In this document: piece by piece, positions 21,529 through 30,538 of the stretch
Layout: every line of letters starts with the position of its first letter
Numbering within the stretch: position 1 is the first letter of the stretch
Virus record (IMG/VR): IMGVR_UViG_3300031977_000431
Location: 1-37,138 of that record
Length of the DNA stretch: 37,138 nt
Strand: one strand, 5' to 3'
Source of the DNA: a virus
The notes under the pieces: generated by a model
Database searches by the model: none
Told to the model about the DNA's origin: nothing
The model's input: the letters and a program-made list of their open reading frames with translations, nothing else
Program-made: the position numbers and the translations under genes

Positions 21529-23015
21529 CGACGACCACCCTGTTTAGCTTCGATACGGTTTGTGCCGACACGCCAATCTGCAAGTCTAGCGCCCTCAATA
21601 CGCATGCGAATCTGTCGACCTGAAAAACGTACTGATGTTGGATTGCTCATAGAGTAAGCGCCATATTCACGCTCAGTGTCATTAGGATGGAATCGGGTCT
21701 TAAATTTAACCTGCACATCACCCTGAGTCTTCTCGTCTGGGATCAGGTCAGTGACGTACATTATATTGTCACCATTACCTAAGCTGATCGGACCAGTCTC
21801 TGCCCACGGTGCATCTAGGTTACCGTAGTCAAAGCCAATCTCATGTACGAATGGACGACATGTAGCTGAACAGAAGAAGAATGGATGCTTGTATGCACCT
21901 AGATCAACACCAGTGGTGCGACCCATATAACCTGTGTACCAGAACCCTTCGCGGTAGTTGTAGACCACATACGAATCATTCTCAACAGAGTCTTCAGATG
22001 GGTAGAACCACCAGATCTCGTTGTACTGCTTATTCGATACAGCGCAGATCTTAGACTTTTGCGATCGGTTGATGTTGGTGAAGACGTAGTCATCTACTTC
22101 GGATGGTAGCTCTTGAACCTGACCGCCATTGTAAGCATAGAAGTTCTTATCACCCATCCAGAATGCACCTGCCTGAACAGACACTGATGCCATTGGGCCG
22201 ATGATGCCACAATAGCTACCAACACGCTCGAAGCTGTATACGAACTGACCACCGATGTATGTCGCTGCGTGCGCATCCTGATCAGTAATGATTAATGTCT
22301 GACCCTGTACGCGTTCAGCACACTCGATGTAGCCAGATGTCTGCAGCTCTAAATCACCGGCTTCGTTTGTAGCCAGTGGTGTCCAGGTTGTATTGTCTTC
22401 TCGGTCTGACCACTGAACTAGACGTGGGTTACCGCCTGCACCAAGCGCAAAGACAAAACGCTCCTCAGTAACAATAACGCCACGGTTATCGACCGGTGCA
22501 TTACTTACCTGTGCTGCGACAGTAGGTGTTGTTCGATCAAGCTGCCACTCGTAGATCTTGCCGTCAGCTGTAGAACATGCGAGCAAATATTCACCCCATG
22601 TATCCATTGACCAGGTAGTCGCAGGAATGGTTGATTTAGCCTCATTACGCTCAGTGCCGTAGTAGCTAGATCCGTAGTAAGAACCACCAAAACCTGCGTT
22701 AAGTGACGCATCAGCATCACCTGCTGTTAAGCCAGTAGGTGTGATGTCGATCAGTGTGCCGTTGTCTAGGTAGGTTACAAGCTGAGTAGCATTACCTGCT
22801 GCTAAGTAACGCTCACTAGCATTGGACTTCCAAGCAATAGCACCACGCATTGGATAGTCACCTTCATCAGTCGTGAACGCAGTCCATCCACCAACCGGGC
22901 GAATAGTATTATCTATCCAACGAACAAGGTTAGAATCGCGCCAACGGCCTGCAGACTGGTAGTCTGTGCCATTCCTGTAAATGCCCGCAGGTAATTGTAA
23001 TGGTATCAGCGCCAT
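21525..23015 (-). CDS. Tail nozzle / gp10-like DNA stabilisation protein
   Basis: The sequence MALIPLQLPAGIYRNGTDYQ with GRWRDSNLVRWIDNTIRPVGGW is the marker of the gp10-like packaged-DNA stabilisation or tail hub protein found in P22-like and many marine phages. The rest is beta-rich with repeated propeller-like segments. The ATG at 23013-23015 is chosen because GGAG lies seven bases upstream; the in-frame TTG at 23025-23027 would fall inside that site. Length is 496 residues. Confidence 0.85.
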   Translation of the reverse strand: MALIPLQLPAGIYRNGTDYQSAGRWRDSNLVRWIDNTIRPVGGWTAFTTDEGDYPMRGAIAWKSNASERYLAAGNATQLVTYLDNGTLIDITPTGLTAGDADASLNAGFGGSYYGSSYYGTERNEAKSTIPATTWSMDTWGEYLLACSTADGKIYEWQLDRTTPTVAAQVSNAPVDNRGVIVTEERFVFALGAGGNPRLVQWSDREDNTTWTPLATNEAGDLELQTSGYIECAERVQGQTLIITDQDAHAATYIGGQFVYSFERVGSYCGIIGPMASVSVQAGAFWMGDKNFYAYNGGQVQELPSEVDDYVFTNINRSQKSKICAVSNKQYNEIWWFYPSEDSVENDSYVVYNYREGFWYTGYMGRTTGVDLGAYKHPFFFCSATCRPFVHEIGFDYGNLDAPWAETGPISLGNGDNIMYVTDLIPDEKTQGDVQVKFKTRFHPNDTEREYGAYSMSNPTSVRFSGRQIRMRIEGARLADWRVGTNRIEAKQGGRR

Positions 23016-23026
23016 CAGATGCTCCA

Positions 23027-23054
23027 AAGAAAAACTGCCTACTAGTGAGGCAGT
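23027..23054 (-). terminator. Terminator-like hairpin ahead of the tail nozzle gene
   Basis: Minus strand ACTGCCT, seven-base loop, AGGCAGT, then TTTTCTTT. The 7 bp stem with a T-rich tail is a good Rho-independent terminator. It lies 12 bases before the ribosome binding site of 21525-23015, so the downstream genes would need read-through or a further promoter. Confidence 0.85.
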
Positions 23055-23064
23055 ATATCATCAA

Positions 23065-23523
23065 TTAAGGCTTAGTAGGCCAGTTGATGTTCTCTGGAAA
23101 ACCTGCTTGATCAGTAATATCGCGCAATGCCTGGCGGTACACTGCCATTTCAGCAGACATGGTAACATCAGAGTTTGCTGTCCAATCGGTTTCTGCTAAT
23201 AACAGATCACGCTTAGATCGTGCAGCCTCAGCTTTGCCTTCAGTCGAGTTCTCGTATGCAATACGATCTGCCTCAGCCTTCTCCTCTGCAGCAATCTCTG
23301 CATCAATTACTGCCTTTCGCTCATTTGCAATAGACTCAGCCCATGCAGGAAGAGCTGTGATAGGTTCGTTTGGCACATCATTGCTGACATACTCAATCTC
23401 GCCACTTGTGCCATCCCACTGTACAGCGTGTACTTCAGCAGGCACTGAGCTTAAATCTAGTTCATCATGTCCACGACCATCAACGTGTACAAGACCCATG
23501 TCTCGGATAATAGTAAGTTTCAT
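23065..23523 (-). CDS. Phage tail assembly chaperone
   Basis: The C-terminus SKRDLLLAETDWTANSDV followed by YRQALRDITDQAGFPENINWP is diagnostic of the Phage_tail_APC family. These are tail-fibre assembly chaperones. The N-terminal beta region includes HAVQWDGTSGEIEYV, common in the family. The helical middle is alanine/glutamate-rich. It lies just after the fibre and oxygenase genes. The start has CGGAGC. Confidence 0.9.
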   Translation of the reverse strand: MKLTIIRDMGLVHVDGRGHDELDLSSVPAEVHAVQWDGTSGEIEYVSNDVPNEPITALPAWAESIANERKAVIDAEIAAEEKAEADRIAYENSTEGKAEAARSKRDLLLAETDWTANSDVTMSAEMAVYRQALRDITDQAGFPENINWPTKP

Positions 23524-23524
23524 T

Positions 23525-24091
23525 TTATGCTCCGCTTAAATAGTACCAACCAGTGGCAATGTATTTGTTGCAAGTGTAAACAGGGTTGCCACGATGCGTA
23601 TGCGTCCATGCAGCAGGAAATAGAACCACTGTCCCTTTCTTTGGCTGAATCTGTAAACCCTGTTCAATAAATTCTGTTGTACCTTCACCTTCCGGTGTGT
23701 CGTTAAGGTAGATCATCCATGTTAGACATCGAGCTGAATTTTGACCATCTGCGCCTTGCTCTGCGTGCCACAAGTGAAAACCACCCTTGGGCGGTGTTCT
23801 TTGCACTTTGCAGGTGATCGAGTAAAAATCATTCATACCCAATGCGGGATGTTCATCTTGATACAGTGCAAGCGCCTGATTCAATACACCGTTGGTCTCA
23901 CTAGCTAAATCCTGAGCGTCACGATCAAAGTATCGACTAGCGTCTTTTCGGTTGCGTAAACCGCCATTAGCATTTTCACCACAGTCATTACTGTCTGAGC
24001 TATTTTCTAGTAGCTCATCTAGCTTTGCGACCATGCGATCACAGTAATCATCTGATGCGAGATTGTCGTACACACCTATAAAATCAGACAT
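23525..24091 (-). CDS. 2-oxoglutarate-Fe(II) oxygenase
   Basis: The protein belongs to the prolyl-4-hydroxylase-like oxygenases, which hydroxylate protein or nucleotide substrates using 2-oxoglutarate. The iron ligands appear in FHLWHAE (H109 with E111, or H106) and WTHTHRG (H164 or H166), and the 2OG-binding basic residue is probably R167. TTEFIEQ with KKGTVVLFPA precedes the second His as usual. It sits in the tail gene block rather than with metabolism genes, so modification of a tail or host surface component is a possible role (inference). The ATG at 24089-24091 is chosen by its AAGG spacing. Confidence 0.87.
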   Translation of the reverse strand: MSDFIGVYDNLASDDYCDRMVAKLDELLENSSDSNDCGENANGGLRNRKDASRYFDRDAQDLASETNGVLNQALALYQDEHPALGMNDFYSITCKVQRTPPKGGFHLWHAEQGADGQNSARCLTWMIYLNDTPEGEGTTEFIEQGLQIQPKKGTVVLFPAAWTHTHRGNPVYTCNKYIATGWYYLSGA

Positions 24092-24398
24092 CAGACACAT
24101 CCTTAAACTGGATCAGGTTATCCTTAGCCTCTGCCGTAGCGCGAAGCAATGCCTGTGACGACTCATTAGCCTTAACCATCTCATTGCGGAATGACTCAAC
24201 CGCAGATGATGTGTGGCGAGTATGAAGTGCATTCTCTACTAGCAACATTGGTGTCCAAGCCATTGCGCAAGCATAATCGTCAACTTCTTTACCAGAGTTA
24301 GGATCAGTGCCTCGCATCTGAACAAACCATGCGCAATCAAACATCTTGCATGGCTCAAAATTATTCAGTGGACAATTGTTTTTAACTTCCAACTTCAT
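24084..24398 (-). CDS. Conserved small protein with N-terminal cysteines (104 aa)
   Basis: Cysteines near the N-terminus (NCPLN, PCKMFDCAW, YACAMAW) suggest a metal or iron-sulfur site with four ligands. The C-terminal half is helical (SSAVESFRNEMVKANESSQALL). Similar small proteins next to a 2OG oxygenase and fibre genes are frequent in marine phages, but their function is unknown. The 8-base overlap with the oxygenase gene suggests joint expression. Confidence 0.78.
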   Translation of the reverse strand: MKLEVKNNCPLNNFEPCKMFDCAWFVQMRGTDPNSGKEVDDYACAMAWTPMLLVENALHTRHTSSAVESFRNEMVKANESSQALLRATAEAKDNLIQFKDVSDV

Positions 24399-24418
24399 AC
24401 CCGCCCCTTGTTTAAATA

Positions 24419-25357
24419 TTAGTCTTTTGTAGCAATTATGATGTCCACATATTGTACATTAATTGCCGCAGTTGCAGAGCTTAAACTACCTGCCAAGTTC
24501 CCTACAGATGGCGCACCGTTTAGAACGCCTGATAAGTTATGCGAAGCAGAGTGACCATGCGCACCGTTTCCTCCTGTACTATTTGTGTTGCTGTAGTAAC
24601 CTACATTACCATTACCAGTATTAGTATTTAACCCCGCCCTTCTTGCACCACCACCGTGTGCATGGCTAGGAATGGTATTTACAGATAGTGTTGTATTACC
24701 TACAGATACGTTACCAGACATACTCACTGCTAAGTTACCAACTGCAGGCTCACCAGAGATACCAACCGTACCACTCACACTAGGTGTACCCAGTGCAGTA
24801 GACATTGCAGTCGTACCACCGGAGCTTGCAGTGCCTGATACAACGCGCAGTGCTTTATCGTTGTGTGTAGTCGATTTAGTCCAACCTGTAGGTGCAGATG
24901 TTTGTTGGAACAGCATTGCAGTGCCAGAAGGAACAAAGTCTGGAATAGTTACAGCAGCAGATGTTAGCCCAGTAACGTGACCATATGTATCAAGAGTTAC
25001 ATCTTGAATAAACGTAGTGCCTGAGTTATTAACAGATTCCTGTGAAGATGTATCAGCGTGCGCAATAGCGTCATCACTAATAGTAATACCTCCACCTGCA
25101 ACAGCATTTACTGTAACGCTGCCCGATGTGCCACCACCAGTAAGACCACTACCGGCAACCACCTCAACAACTGCATTATTGGCAGTAGTCTGAGCTGTGG
25201 ATGCAGCAGATGACGCAGCAGCAGCAGCATCGGCATTAGCTTTAAGCTGAGTGTCAATGGTGTCTAAGTTTGTATTTAGCTTAGTGCCCCAGGTGTCCTC
25301 AGAGGCACCAACCTCTGGCTTAGTTAAGCTGTAATTCGTAGTAGTAGTATCAGCCAT
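24419..25357 (-). CDS. Tail fibre/collar-type protein (312 aa)
   Basis: The N-terminus ([30 protein letters not shown]) is a very common phage tail-fibre attachment motif. It is followed by an alanine-rich helix, beta repeats, and a C-terminal tail-collar-like region with [10 protein letters not shown] and [14 protein letters not shown]. The repeated HxH pairs may coordinate iron along a needle-like fibre, as in T4 gp12 and gp37. The end [15 protein letters not shown]-like text matches collar domain ends. Confidence 0.85.
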   Translation of the reverse strand: MADTTTTNYSLTKPEVGASEDTWGTKLNTNLDTIDTQLKANADAAAAASSAASTAQTTANNAVVEVVAGSGLTGGGTSGSVTVNAVAGGGITISDDAIAHADTSSQESVNNSGTTFIQDVTLDTYGHVTGLTSAAVTIPDFVPSGTAMLFQQTSAPTGWTKSTTHNDKALRVVSGTASSGGTTAMSTALGTPSVSGTVGISGEPAVGNLAVSMSGNVSVGNTTLSVNTIPSHAHGGGARRAGLNTNTGNGNVGYYSNTNSTGGNGAHGHSASHNLSGVLNGAPSVGNLAGSLSSATAAINVQYVDIIIATKD

Positions 25358-25367
25358 TGGTCATTCC

Positions 25368-27158
25368 TCAAGCCACATTAGTCCAAGTTGTAGATGCCTG
25401 TGATTCGGCAGCCCATGAATTTGTAGCGGTGCCAATTGGCTCCCACTTCTCTCGCCCAATAGTAATCACTACAGATGTAGATGATACCACACCTGAAGTT
25501 AATTGAATCCTTTCTGCATTAGATGATGTGCTAGTCTCTGCCGATGTAGAAGCATCGCCATTAATGCTAGCCACACCATTTGCATAAACGAATGTATCGG
25601 CTTCAGATAATGCAGAGCTCTCTCGCACTGCTAGACCCGATGCAGTTGTACTAGATGTTGCACTGCCTGCAACAGATGATAGGTATATGACCTGACCGGC
25701 AGATGTAGATGTTGCCAATCCGTCAACCTGGGCATCACCCTGCTGTATTAGTAAACCTGCAGAATCAACTGTAGATGATCCGTCTGACTGTGCAGAGCCA
25801 TCAGCAATTCGCAACCCGGCAGAGTCAGAAGTCGAGCTAGATGACAATGATGCATCACTTAGCTTAATAACCTCAGCACCAGACACGGTGCCAGATGATG
25901 TCTCGACGATAGACTCAGCGCGAGCAATGCGCTCACCTAGCAGGTCAATAGATACAGTGGCATTAGCCGTAGCTGTAGCAGAACTTACAGTGTAGTTCGC
26001 AGAAGCTGTACCAGAAGCTGTACCATTTACTGTACCACTAGACTCACCAATACGAAGACCGCTTGACGATGCAGTAGATGTACATGCAGTAGACGCTGAA
26101 CCACCGATCGCAGCATCGCCACTTGCAGTTGTGCCAGATATGGCAGCAATATCATTAGACACACCAAGACGGATGATCTCAGCCGATGATGATGTGCTAG
26201 AGCTTGCGCTAGTGCTCGCTGATCGTGCGAACGTACCCTGACCATTAGCCGATGTACCTGATGTAGCAGAATCAGTTGCAGATGGTTGCTGAATACGCTG
26301 TGCTGCAGTCACTACACCAGATGTATTGACCACAATAGAGTTAGCGGTGCCGATTCGTAGACCGAGACCGTCAACTGTAGAATTCGCTGTAGTAGAGGCA
26401 GACCTGTTTGCAGTCAAGAAAGCCTGAGCTGATGAGCCAGAGCTATTCGAGATCGCAGATGCGCCCCTGTGAATGCGTTCACCTATGGCAGACGCAGATG
26501 ATGAATTACTAATGGTAGAAGATGCATCAACAAACTTAACAGCAGAGTAGTACCCATCGCCATAGTTTGTTGCGCCATATGCACTAATACCCTCATCGAA
26601 AACTTCTAGGTACGCATAAATAGCACCGCAGTTAGCACCATTCTGAGCTGTGTAAAAACTCAGCGTACTAGAGTCAACCGTAACAATGCGAGATCTTAGC
26701 CATACATCATTAGATGACCCTGCGCTAGAGTTCTCACAATAGTAGTAGTAATTGCCTGTGTATCCAGTGGTATTACCAGTGCTGCCAGATGGTGTGCCAC
26801 CTGAATCACGCCAGAATCTACCTGCATGTGTATCTGCGTTGCTTGAACCTGTCTCAAGATTTTTCCACTCTACAGCAGCATATGCTGATGATGGATCACT
26901 AGTGCTTACATTCTGAGTATTATCTTGATTCTTATTAGTCTCAAAATAATGAGTGCCAGACTCAGGATCAAAGGTGTTGCCACCAATATTGAAGTCGTCT
27001 AGCTGTATATCACCATCATATGCAGGGCCAGATGCGTGATAAACGACAAGTCTGGCCTTACGACCAATGTAGTCACCAATATCAGCAGAGCGCAAAGTCC
27101 AAGTGGAGTTGTTCTGTGCCGGTACTGATACCAGTGGTCCAATGATCGTAGAGGCCAT
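25368..27158 (-). CDS. Repeat adhesin / tail fibre with 20-residue repeats (596 aa)
   Basis: Residues 1-200 form a beta-sandwich-like, possibly carbohydrate-binding domain rich in aromatic, Gly and Asn residues (TWTLRSADIGDYIGRKARLV and later GNYYYYCENSSAG). Residues about 205-560 consist of degenerate tandem repeats with an almost constant 20-residue period, rich in Ser, Thr and Ala, with an Ile or Val at a fixed place (units such as AGLRIADGSAQSDGSSTVDS). The repeat section suggests a beta-solenoid or trimeric stalk. It lies between fibre and adaptor genes. The C-terminal 30 residues include REKWEPIGTATNSWAAES. Confidence 0.8.
   Translation of the reverse strand: MASTIIGPLVSVPAQNNSTWTLRSADIGDYIGRKARLVVYHASGPAYDGDIQLDDFNIGGNTFDPESGTHYFETNKNQDNTQNVSTSDPSSAYAAVEWKNLETGSSNADTHAGRFWRDSGGTPSGSTGNTTGYTGNYYYYCENSSAGSSNDVWLRSRIVTVDSSTLSFYTAQNGANCGAIYAYLEVFDEGISAYGATNYGDGYYSAVKFVDASSTISNSSSASAIGERIHRGASAISNSSGSSAQAFLTANRSASTTANSTVDGLGLRIGTANSIVVNTSGVVTAAQRIQQPSATDSATSGTSANGQGTFARSASTSASSSTSSSAEIIRLGVSNDIAAISGTTASGDAAIGGSASTACTSTASSSGLRIGESSGTVNGTASGTASANYTVSSATATANATVSIDLLGERIARAESIVETSSGTVSGAEVIKLSDASLSSSSTSDSAGLRIADGSAQSDGSSTVDSAGLLIQQGDAQVDGLATSTSAGQVIYLSSVAGSATSSTTASGLAVRESSALSEADTFVYANGVASINGDASTSAETSTSSNAERIQLTSGVVSSTSVVITIGREKWEPIGTATNSWAAESQASTTWTNVA
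25479..26546 (-). repeat. Degenerate 60-base coding repeats in the adhesin
   Basis: Successive units, read from SGLRIGESSG onward, are each 20 codons: about 15 units with a conserved G/A-x-x-(I/V) start and Ser/Thr/Ala-rich end. Two or three units have one extra or missing residue. Purifying conservation of period with loose sequence suggests structural repeats that can expand or contract. Confidence 0.75.
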
Positions 27159-27170
27159 ATCTCTATCCTA

Positions 27171-27551
27171 TTAGTCTAGAGTGATATCGATGTCGCCTGC
27201 AGGGATACGGAATACGTCACCTGATGCGATAGTCTTGCTTGAACTTAGGTTAGCGTATGCAAGTAGGTTTCCACCTGATGATGCGTCGTAGATACCGATT
27301 GAAGTAATAGTACCCCAAGATGCAGTAGCAGTAGGCCATTCAATCGCAGCAGAAGTAGTCGCTGTGTTACCAGACACAGAGAAAGAACCTGCTTTACGGA
27401 CGTATGAACCGCCAGACACTTCAGTACCGCCACCAGTTTCGCCTGGTGCAGCTGTAAATAGGCCAACGTAAACGGCAGCCGGTGATGAGTAAGCATTGCC
27501 CGCGAAAACGTGGTCAAGTAGCTCGGTTTCTAGGTAGTTTGAAAAAGACAT
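27171..27551 (-). CDS. Gp80-like phage tail protein (126 aa)
   Basis: SNYLETELLDHVFAG followed by AAVYVGLFTAAPGE and a beta-rich remainder with ITSIGIYDASSGGNLLAYANL matches the phage family called Gp80-like or phage tail fibre protein. It is a small all-beta structural protein probably at the tail tip or head-tail region. Stop and start overlaps (TAATG) link it to the adaptor gene. Confidence 0.82.
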   Translation of the reverse strand: MSFSNYLETELLDHVFAGNAYSSPAAVYVGLFTAAPGETGGGTEVSGGSYVRKAGSFSVSGNTATTSAAIEWPTATASWGTITSIGIYDASSGGNLLAYANLSSSKTIASGDVFRIPAGDIDITLD

Positions 27552-28180
27552 TAGCCCATTCCTCTAAGTTTAAGTTTGAGCCCAGAACCAGAATACTGAG
27601 CTTTTTCACCTGAATCAATCAGATTAGATACAGCAGCAGAATACATCTGCGCCCAAACAGCCACCCTAGCATCGTCTGCTAAGTATGGTGCAGAATGCAG
27701 TAGAGTGCCATACAAATAAACATCTGGGGCCTCAGAGAGTAGCCAGTTGCTTGCTTGAGAGTCACCTAATGCATCCAATTTCTTGTAGTATACCAGTTCT
27801 ATATCGGTATCTTCTACCGGTGTCGGGTATAGCTCGAATTCGCCACGAACATGCGCATAAAGTGTGGGCACACCTGCCTGGTCTTCACTGCTTGCTCGCT
27901 TGTCTGCAATAGTCGCAATCGATGCTAGGTTGATCGGTGATGTACCGTTACCAACAACATGCATACGGATAGTCTCTACCCAGTCAGCAGGGATCTGCAT
28001 GTACTGGTCGCCACCTGATTGCTGACCACTTGATCGTCCTTCCATACGCCAGTGACGTACTGAACGGTTAATATCTGCCTCAGCCAACGTGATGAACGTA
28101 GGAATGACAGAATCGAGATCGTCTCGGTTGAGGAAATCGGCAACAGCAGACTTCAGCTCAGTGTATGTTGAAATAGCCAT
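27551..28180 (-). CDS. Head-tail adaptor (gp4-like)
   Basis: The protein begins MAISTYTELKSAVADFLNRDDL, then FITLAEADINRSVRHWRM and YMQIPADWVETIRMHV, matching the helical head-tail adaptor family seen in SU10-like and P22-like podoviruses. It would join the portal to the nozzle. The 209-residue length fits. The start overlaps the stop of the tiny gene 28180-28230. Confidence 0.85.
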   Translation of the reverse strand: MAISTYTELKSAVADFLNRDDLDSVIPTFITLAEADINRSVRHWRMEGRSSGQQSGGDQYMQIPADWVETIRMHVVGNGTSPINLASIATIADKRASSEDQAGVPTLYAHVRGEFELYPTPVEDTDIELVYYKKLDALGDSQASNWLLSEAPDVYLYGTLLHSAPYLADDARVAVWAQMYSAAVSNLIDSGEKAQYSGSGLKLKLRGMG

Positions 28181-28230
28181 TATTTACCTCGGCCTTTGCC
28201 TTTGCCTTTCTTCTTGCTGCTACATGCCAT
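28180..28230 (-). CDS. Tiny cationic peptide gene (16 aa)
   Basis: Short frame of 16 codons, MACSSKKKGKGKGRGK. It begins inside the end of the 753-residue gene with GAGGATATTACT as its ribosome binding site and ends TAATG into the adaptor start, so it is translationally coupled on both sides. The peptide is strongly basic with a GK repeat. It could bind DNA or RNA, but with such short length a chance frame cannot be excluded. Confidence 0.5.
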   Translation of the reverse strand: MACSSKKKGKGKGRGK

Positions 28231-30481
28231 AGTAATATCCTCGTTTACGCTGCTCTTCAGTCAACTCAGCATTGCCCATTGTCGCAGGTTTTATCGATTC
28301 CATAAATAGCGGTAGAAGCATATCAACACCAAATGCAATGTTACCGAAGTCACGACCAGGGTTAGCCACGCCTGTTAGATCAGACTGGCCTGCTGCTTGT
28401 GCTGCCATAGGTAGAGCTGAATCTGGTACATCAGTGCCTGCAAATGAGTTGTTAGCCAATGCAGCCAGTATAGCACTACCTGCTGCTCCACCCTTAATGC
28501 TCGCATCTTTGTAGCTAGATCCTGCGGTAGATTGAATATCTCTGATATCACGACCTTCTTTGTACCATGAAGGATTATCGATACCGCCCGCCATATCCAT
28601 AATTCGATTGCGTGCCTCTTCTAGGGAGATCTTACCTGCTTTCTGCAGAGCCATTACATCGTTAACGGCTTTGACGTTTTTCTCTGTCTTGAACCCGGCA
28701 GGGAATAGACCGCGAACACCTTCCCAGGTAATTGATTGCATTTCACGCGGTAAAACACCTGCCTGTTCAGCAGCCTGGCGATACGCATCAGCATACACAC
28801 CGTATGTACCCTTAGCGCCTGTGCTTGCAGAGCTTGCTGCACCGGTACCAAAGTTGTGTGCAACAGGTATTGATTTACCACTGAATGGCTCAACCAGACC
28901 CGCTGCTACAGCATGTGTATCGATGGTAACATCACCAAACTTAGCATTTGGATCGATGATGTTGTTGTAGAAATTACGGACCTTATGCATTCCGCCCATC
29001 TGTTTTGAGATGTTCTCTTGGGTAGGGTTCTCAAGCACGGAAATGGCCTTAGCTATCTCGGTGTTACTACCCCAACCGGTCTTCTTGTCTTCACCTTTTG
29101 CTGTCTTAGCAAAGTCCATGAACTGACCATCTGCACTCACTATACGGTGGGCACGATTGTTGTATGTCTCATCAAAACCACGAACGTACATGGCTTTCTG
29201 CGTATCAGTAAGCTCTTCCCATGGCTTAGATACGACCTCTTTAAGGTCTTTAGCGTACTTCTCATCGCCATATATGCGACTGAAAGTATTCTTCATATCA
29301 TCGGTTACACCAAAATCCTTCTTGGTCTTAACGATGTCTATTAGTCGCTCTGCCAGTGACACGTTCATGTACCAGTCTTTTTGCGGTGACAGTGCTGCCA
29401 TTACGCCTGCTACAGAATTTGGAGCAACCTGGTATTCAGCAGCAAACTGGTTAGCTAGTTTGTTAGCCCCGTCGTACCACAGCTTACTCTGATCACGAAC
29501 CTCTTCAGGGATTTGATCAAACATCCATAGCAGGTTGTCACTTACACGGTCTCGGAAATCATTGAACACTCGATCCGGGCGACGCGATGAAATTGGTGTA
29601 TTGTATCCACGGAGCAACTCGGCATTGCGTGCTACCTGCTTATCACCACTCGCCAACATAGAGTCAACGTCGATGATCAGGTTGTTCAGTATTGGGTTCT
29701 CTTGTGCTGTTTTAGCCGTAGGGAATCGAGTAGCAATACGGGCATCATCTGGTGTAAATATTCCACCTGCATTCTTAACCCATCCTGCCTCTGCATCTTC
29801 AGACTGGAGTGCAGCGCCAAGACCTAGACCACCCGCTGTAAGGCCAGACAGAGCGCCCATGATATTTGGACCTTTGTATTCTGGATCAAATGCAGCGTTT
29901 ACAGACTTAACATCACCGCCACTAAATGCACGCGATGTTGCCGGATTTGCAAGGTTTGACTCTGCAGCTTCAGGAAAGTATTTATTCAGATAATAGTTAC
30001 CGATACCGGGATCGATGACGTTTTTAAATTCGGTAGATTTAATACCTTGTTTGTAGTTCTGGTCAAAAATATTATCTGTAGAGATTTGCTTTGAGTATGT
30101 ATCTGGCGTTACTTCTATGCCATTAAGATTGCTCCACAGATTACCACCTACGTCGTAGCTGACCTCTGGGTTTTTAGTATAGACAGGATATACAGCACCG
30201 ACTGGATTACCATCTTTCATGGTCATACCATAACTAGATGCCACATACGGATGACTACTTGCCCAAGACGCTCGGTCATTATTGATGTACTCCTGACCAC
30301 TCCTTGAGCCTTTGTAGAACACATTATCTACGTCATAACCCTGCTCGGCAGCACGGGCCATACGACTAGCCTCATCCATTGGCAGTTCGCCAGAACTGAT
30401 GCGCTTTGCTACAGACTCTGGATAACCAAGAGCCACTAGGTCTTCAACTTTGCGACCAATCCAATCAAGAATGCTAGACAC
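28220..30481 (-). CDS. Large virion protein with N-terminal ADP-ribosyltransferase-like domain (753 aa)
   Basis: Residues about 50-160 (VFYKGS, ASSHPYVASSYG, GAVYPVYTKNPEV, then FKNVIDPG) resemble the ADP-ribosyltransferase-like domain of phage polyvalent proteins, which are ejected into the host. The catalytic set is not clear: no strong conserved final Glu is seen. A glycine-rich hydrophobic stretch (residues about 208-225) follows. The middle region includes SVAGVMAALSPQKDWYMNVSLAERLID and TIDTHAVAAG, seen in marine phage virion proteins. The GTG start has GAGGGAAG. The gene lies between the terminase and adaptor genes. Confidence 0.72.
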   Translation of the reverse strand: MSSILDWIGRKVEDLVALGYPESVAKRISSGELPMDEASRMARAAEQGYDVDNVFYKGSRSGQEYINNDRASWASSHPYVASSYGMTMKDGNPVGAVYPVYTKNPEVSYDVGGNLWSNLNGIEVTPDTYSKQISTDNIFDQNYKQGIKSTEFKNVIDPGIGNYYLNKYFPEAAESNLANPATSRAFSGGDVKSVNAAFDPEYKGPNIMGALSGLTAGGLGLGAALQSEDAEAGWVKNAGGIFTPDDARIATRFPTAKTAQENPILNNLIIDVDSMLASGDKQVARNAELLRGYNTPISSRRPDRVFNDFRDRVSDNLLWMFDQIPEEVRDQSKLWYDGANKLANQFAAEYQVAPNSVAGVMAALSPQKDWYMNVSLAERLIDIVKTKKDFGVTDDMKNTFSRIYGDEKYAKDLKEVVSKPWEELTDTQKAMYVRGFDETYNNRAHRIVSADGQFMDFAKTAKGEDKKTGWGSNTEIAKAISVLENPTQENISKQMGGMHKVRNFYNNIIDPNAKFGDVTIDTHAVAAGLVEPFSGKSIPVAHNFGTGAASSASTGAKGTYGVYADAYRQAAEQAGVLPREMQSITWEGVRGLFPAGFKTEKNVKAVNDVMALQKAGKISLEEARNRIMDMAGGIDNPSWYKEGRDIRDIQSTAGSSYKDASIKGGAAGSAILAALANNSFAGTDVPDSALPMAAQAAGQSDLTGVANPGRDFGNIAFGVDMLLPLFMESIKPATMGNAELTEEQRKRGYYYGM

Positions 30482-30538
30482 GAACTTCCCTCAAAATAGA
30501 TAAAGCTCGCCCATAGCTATTTTAACGGTATTGGCTAA

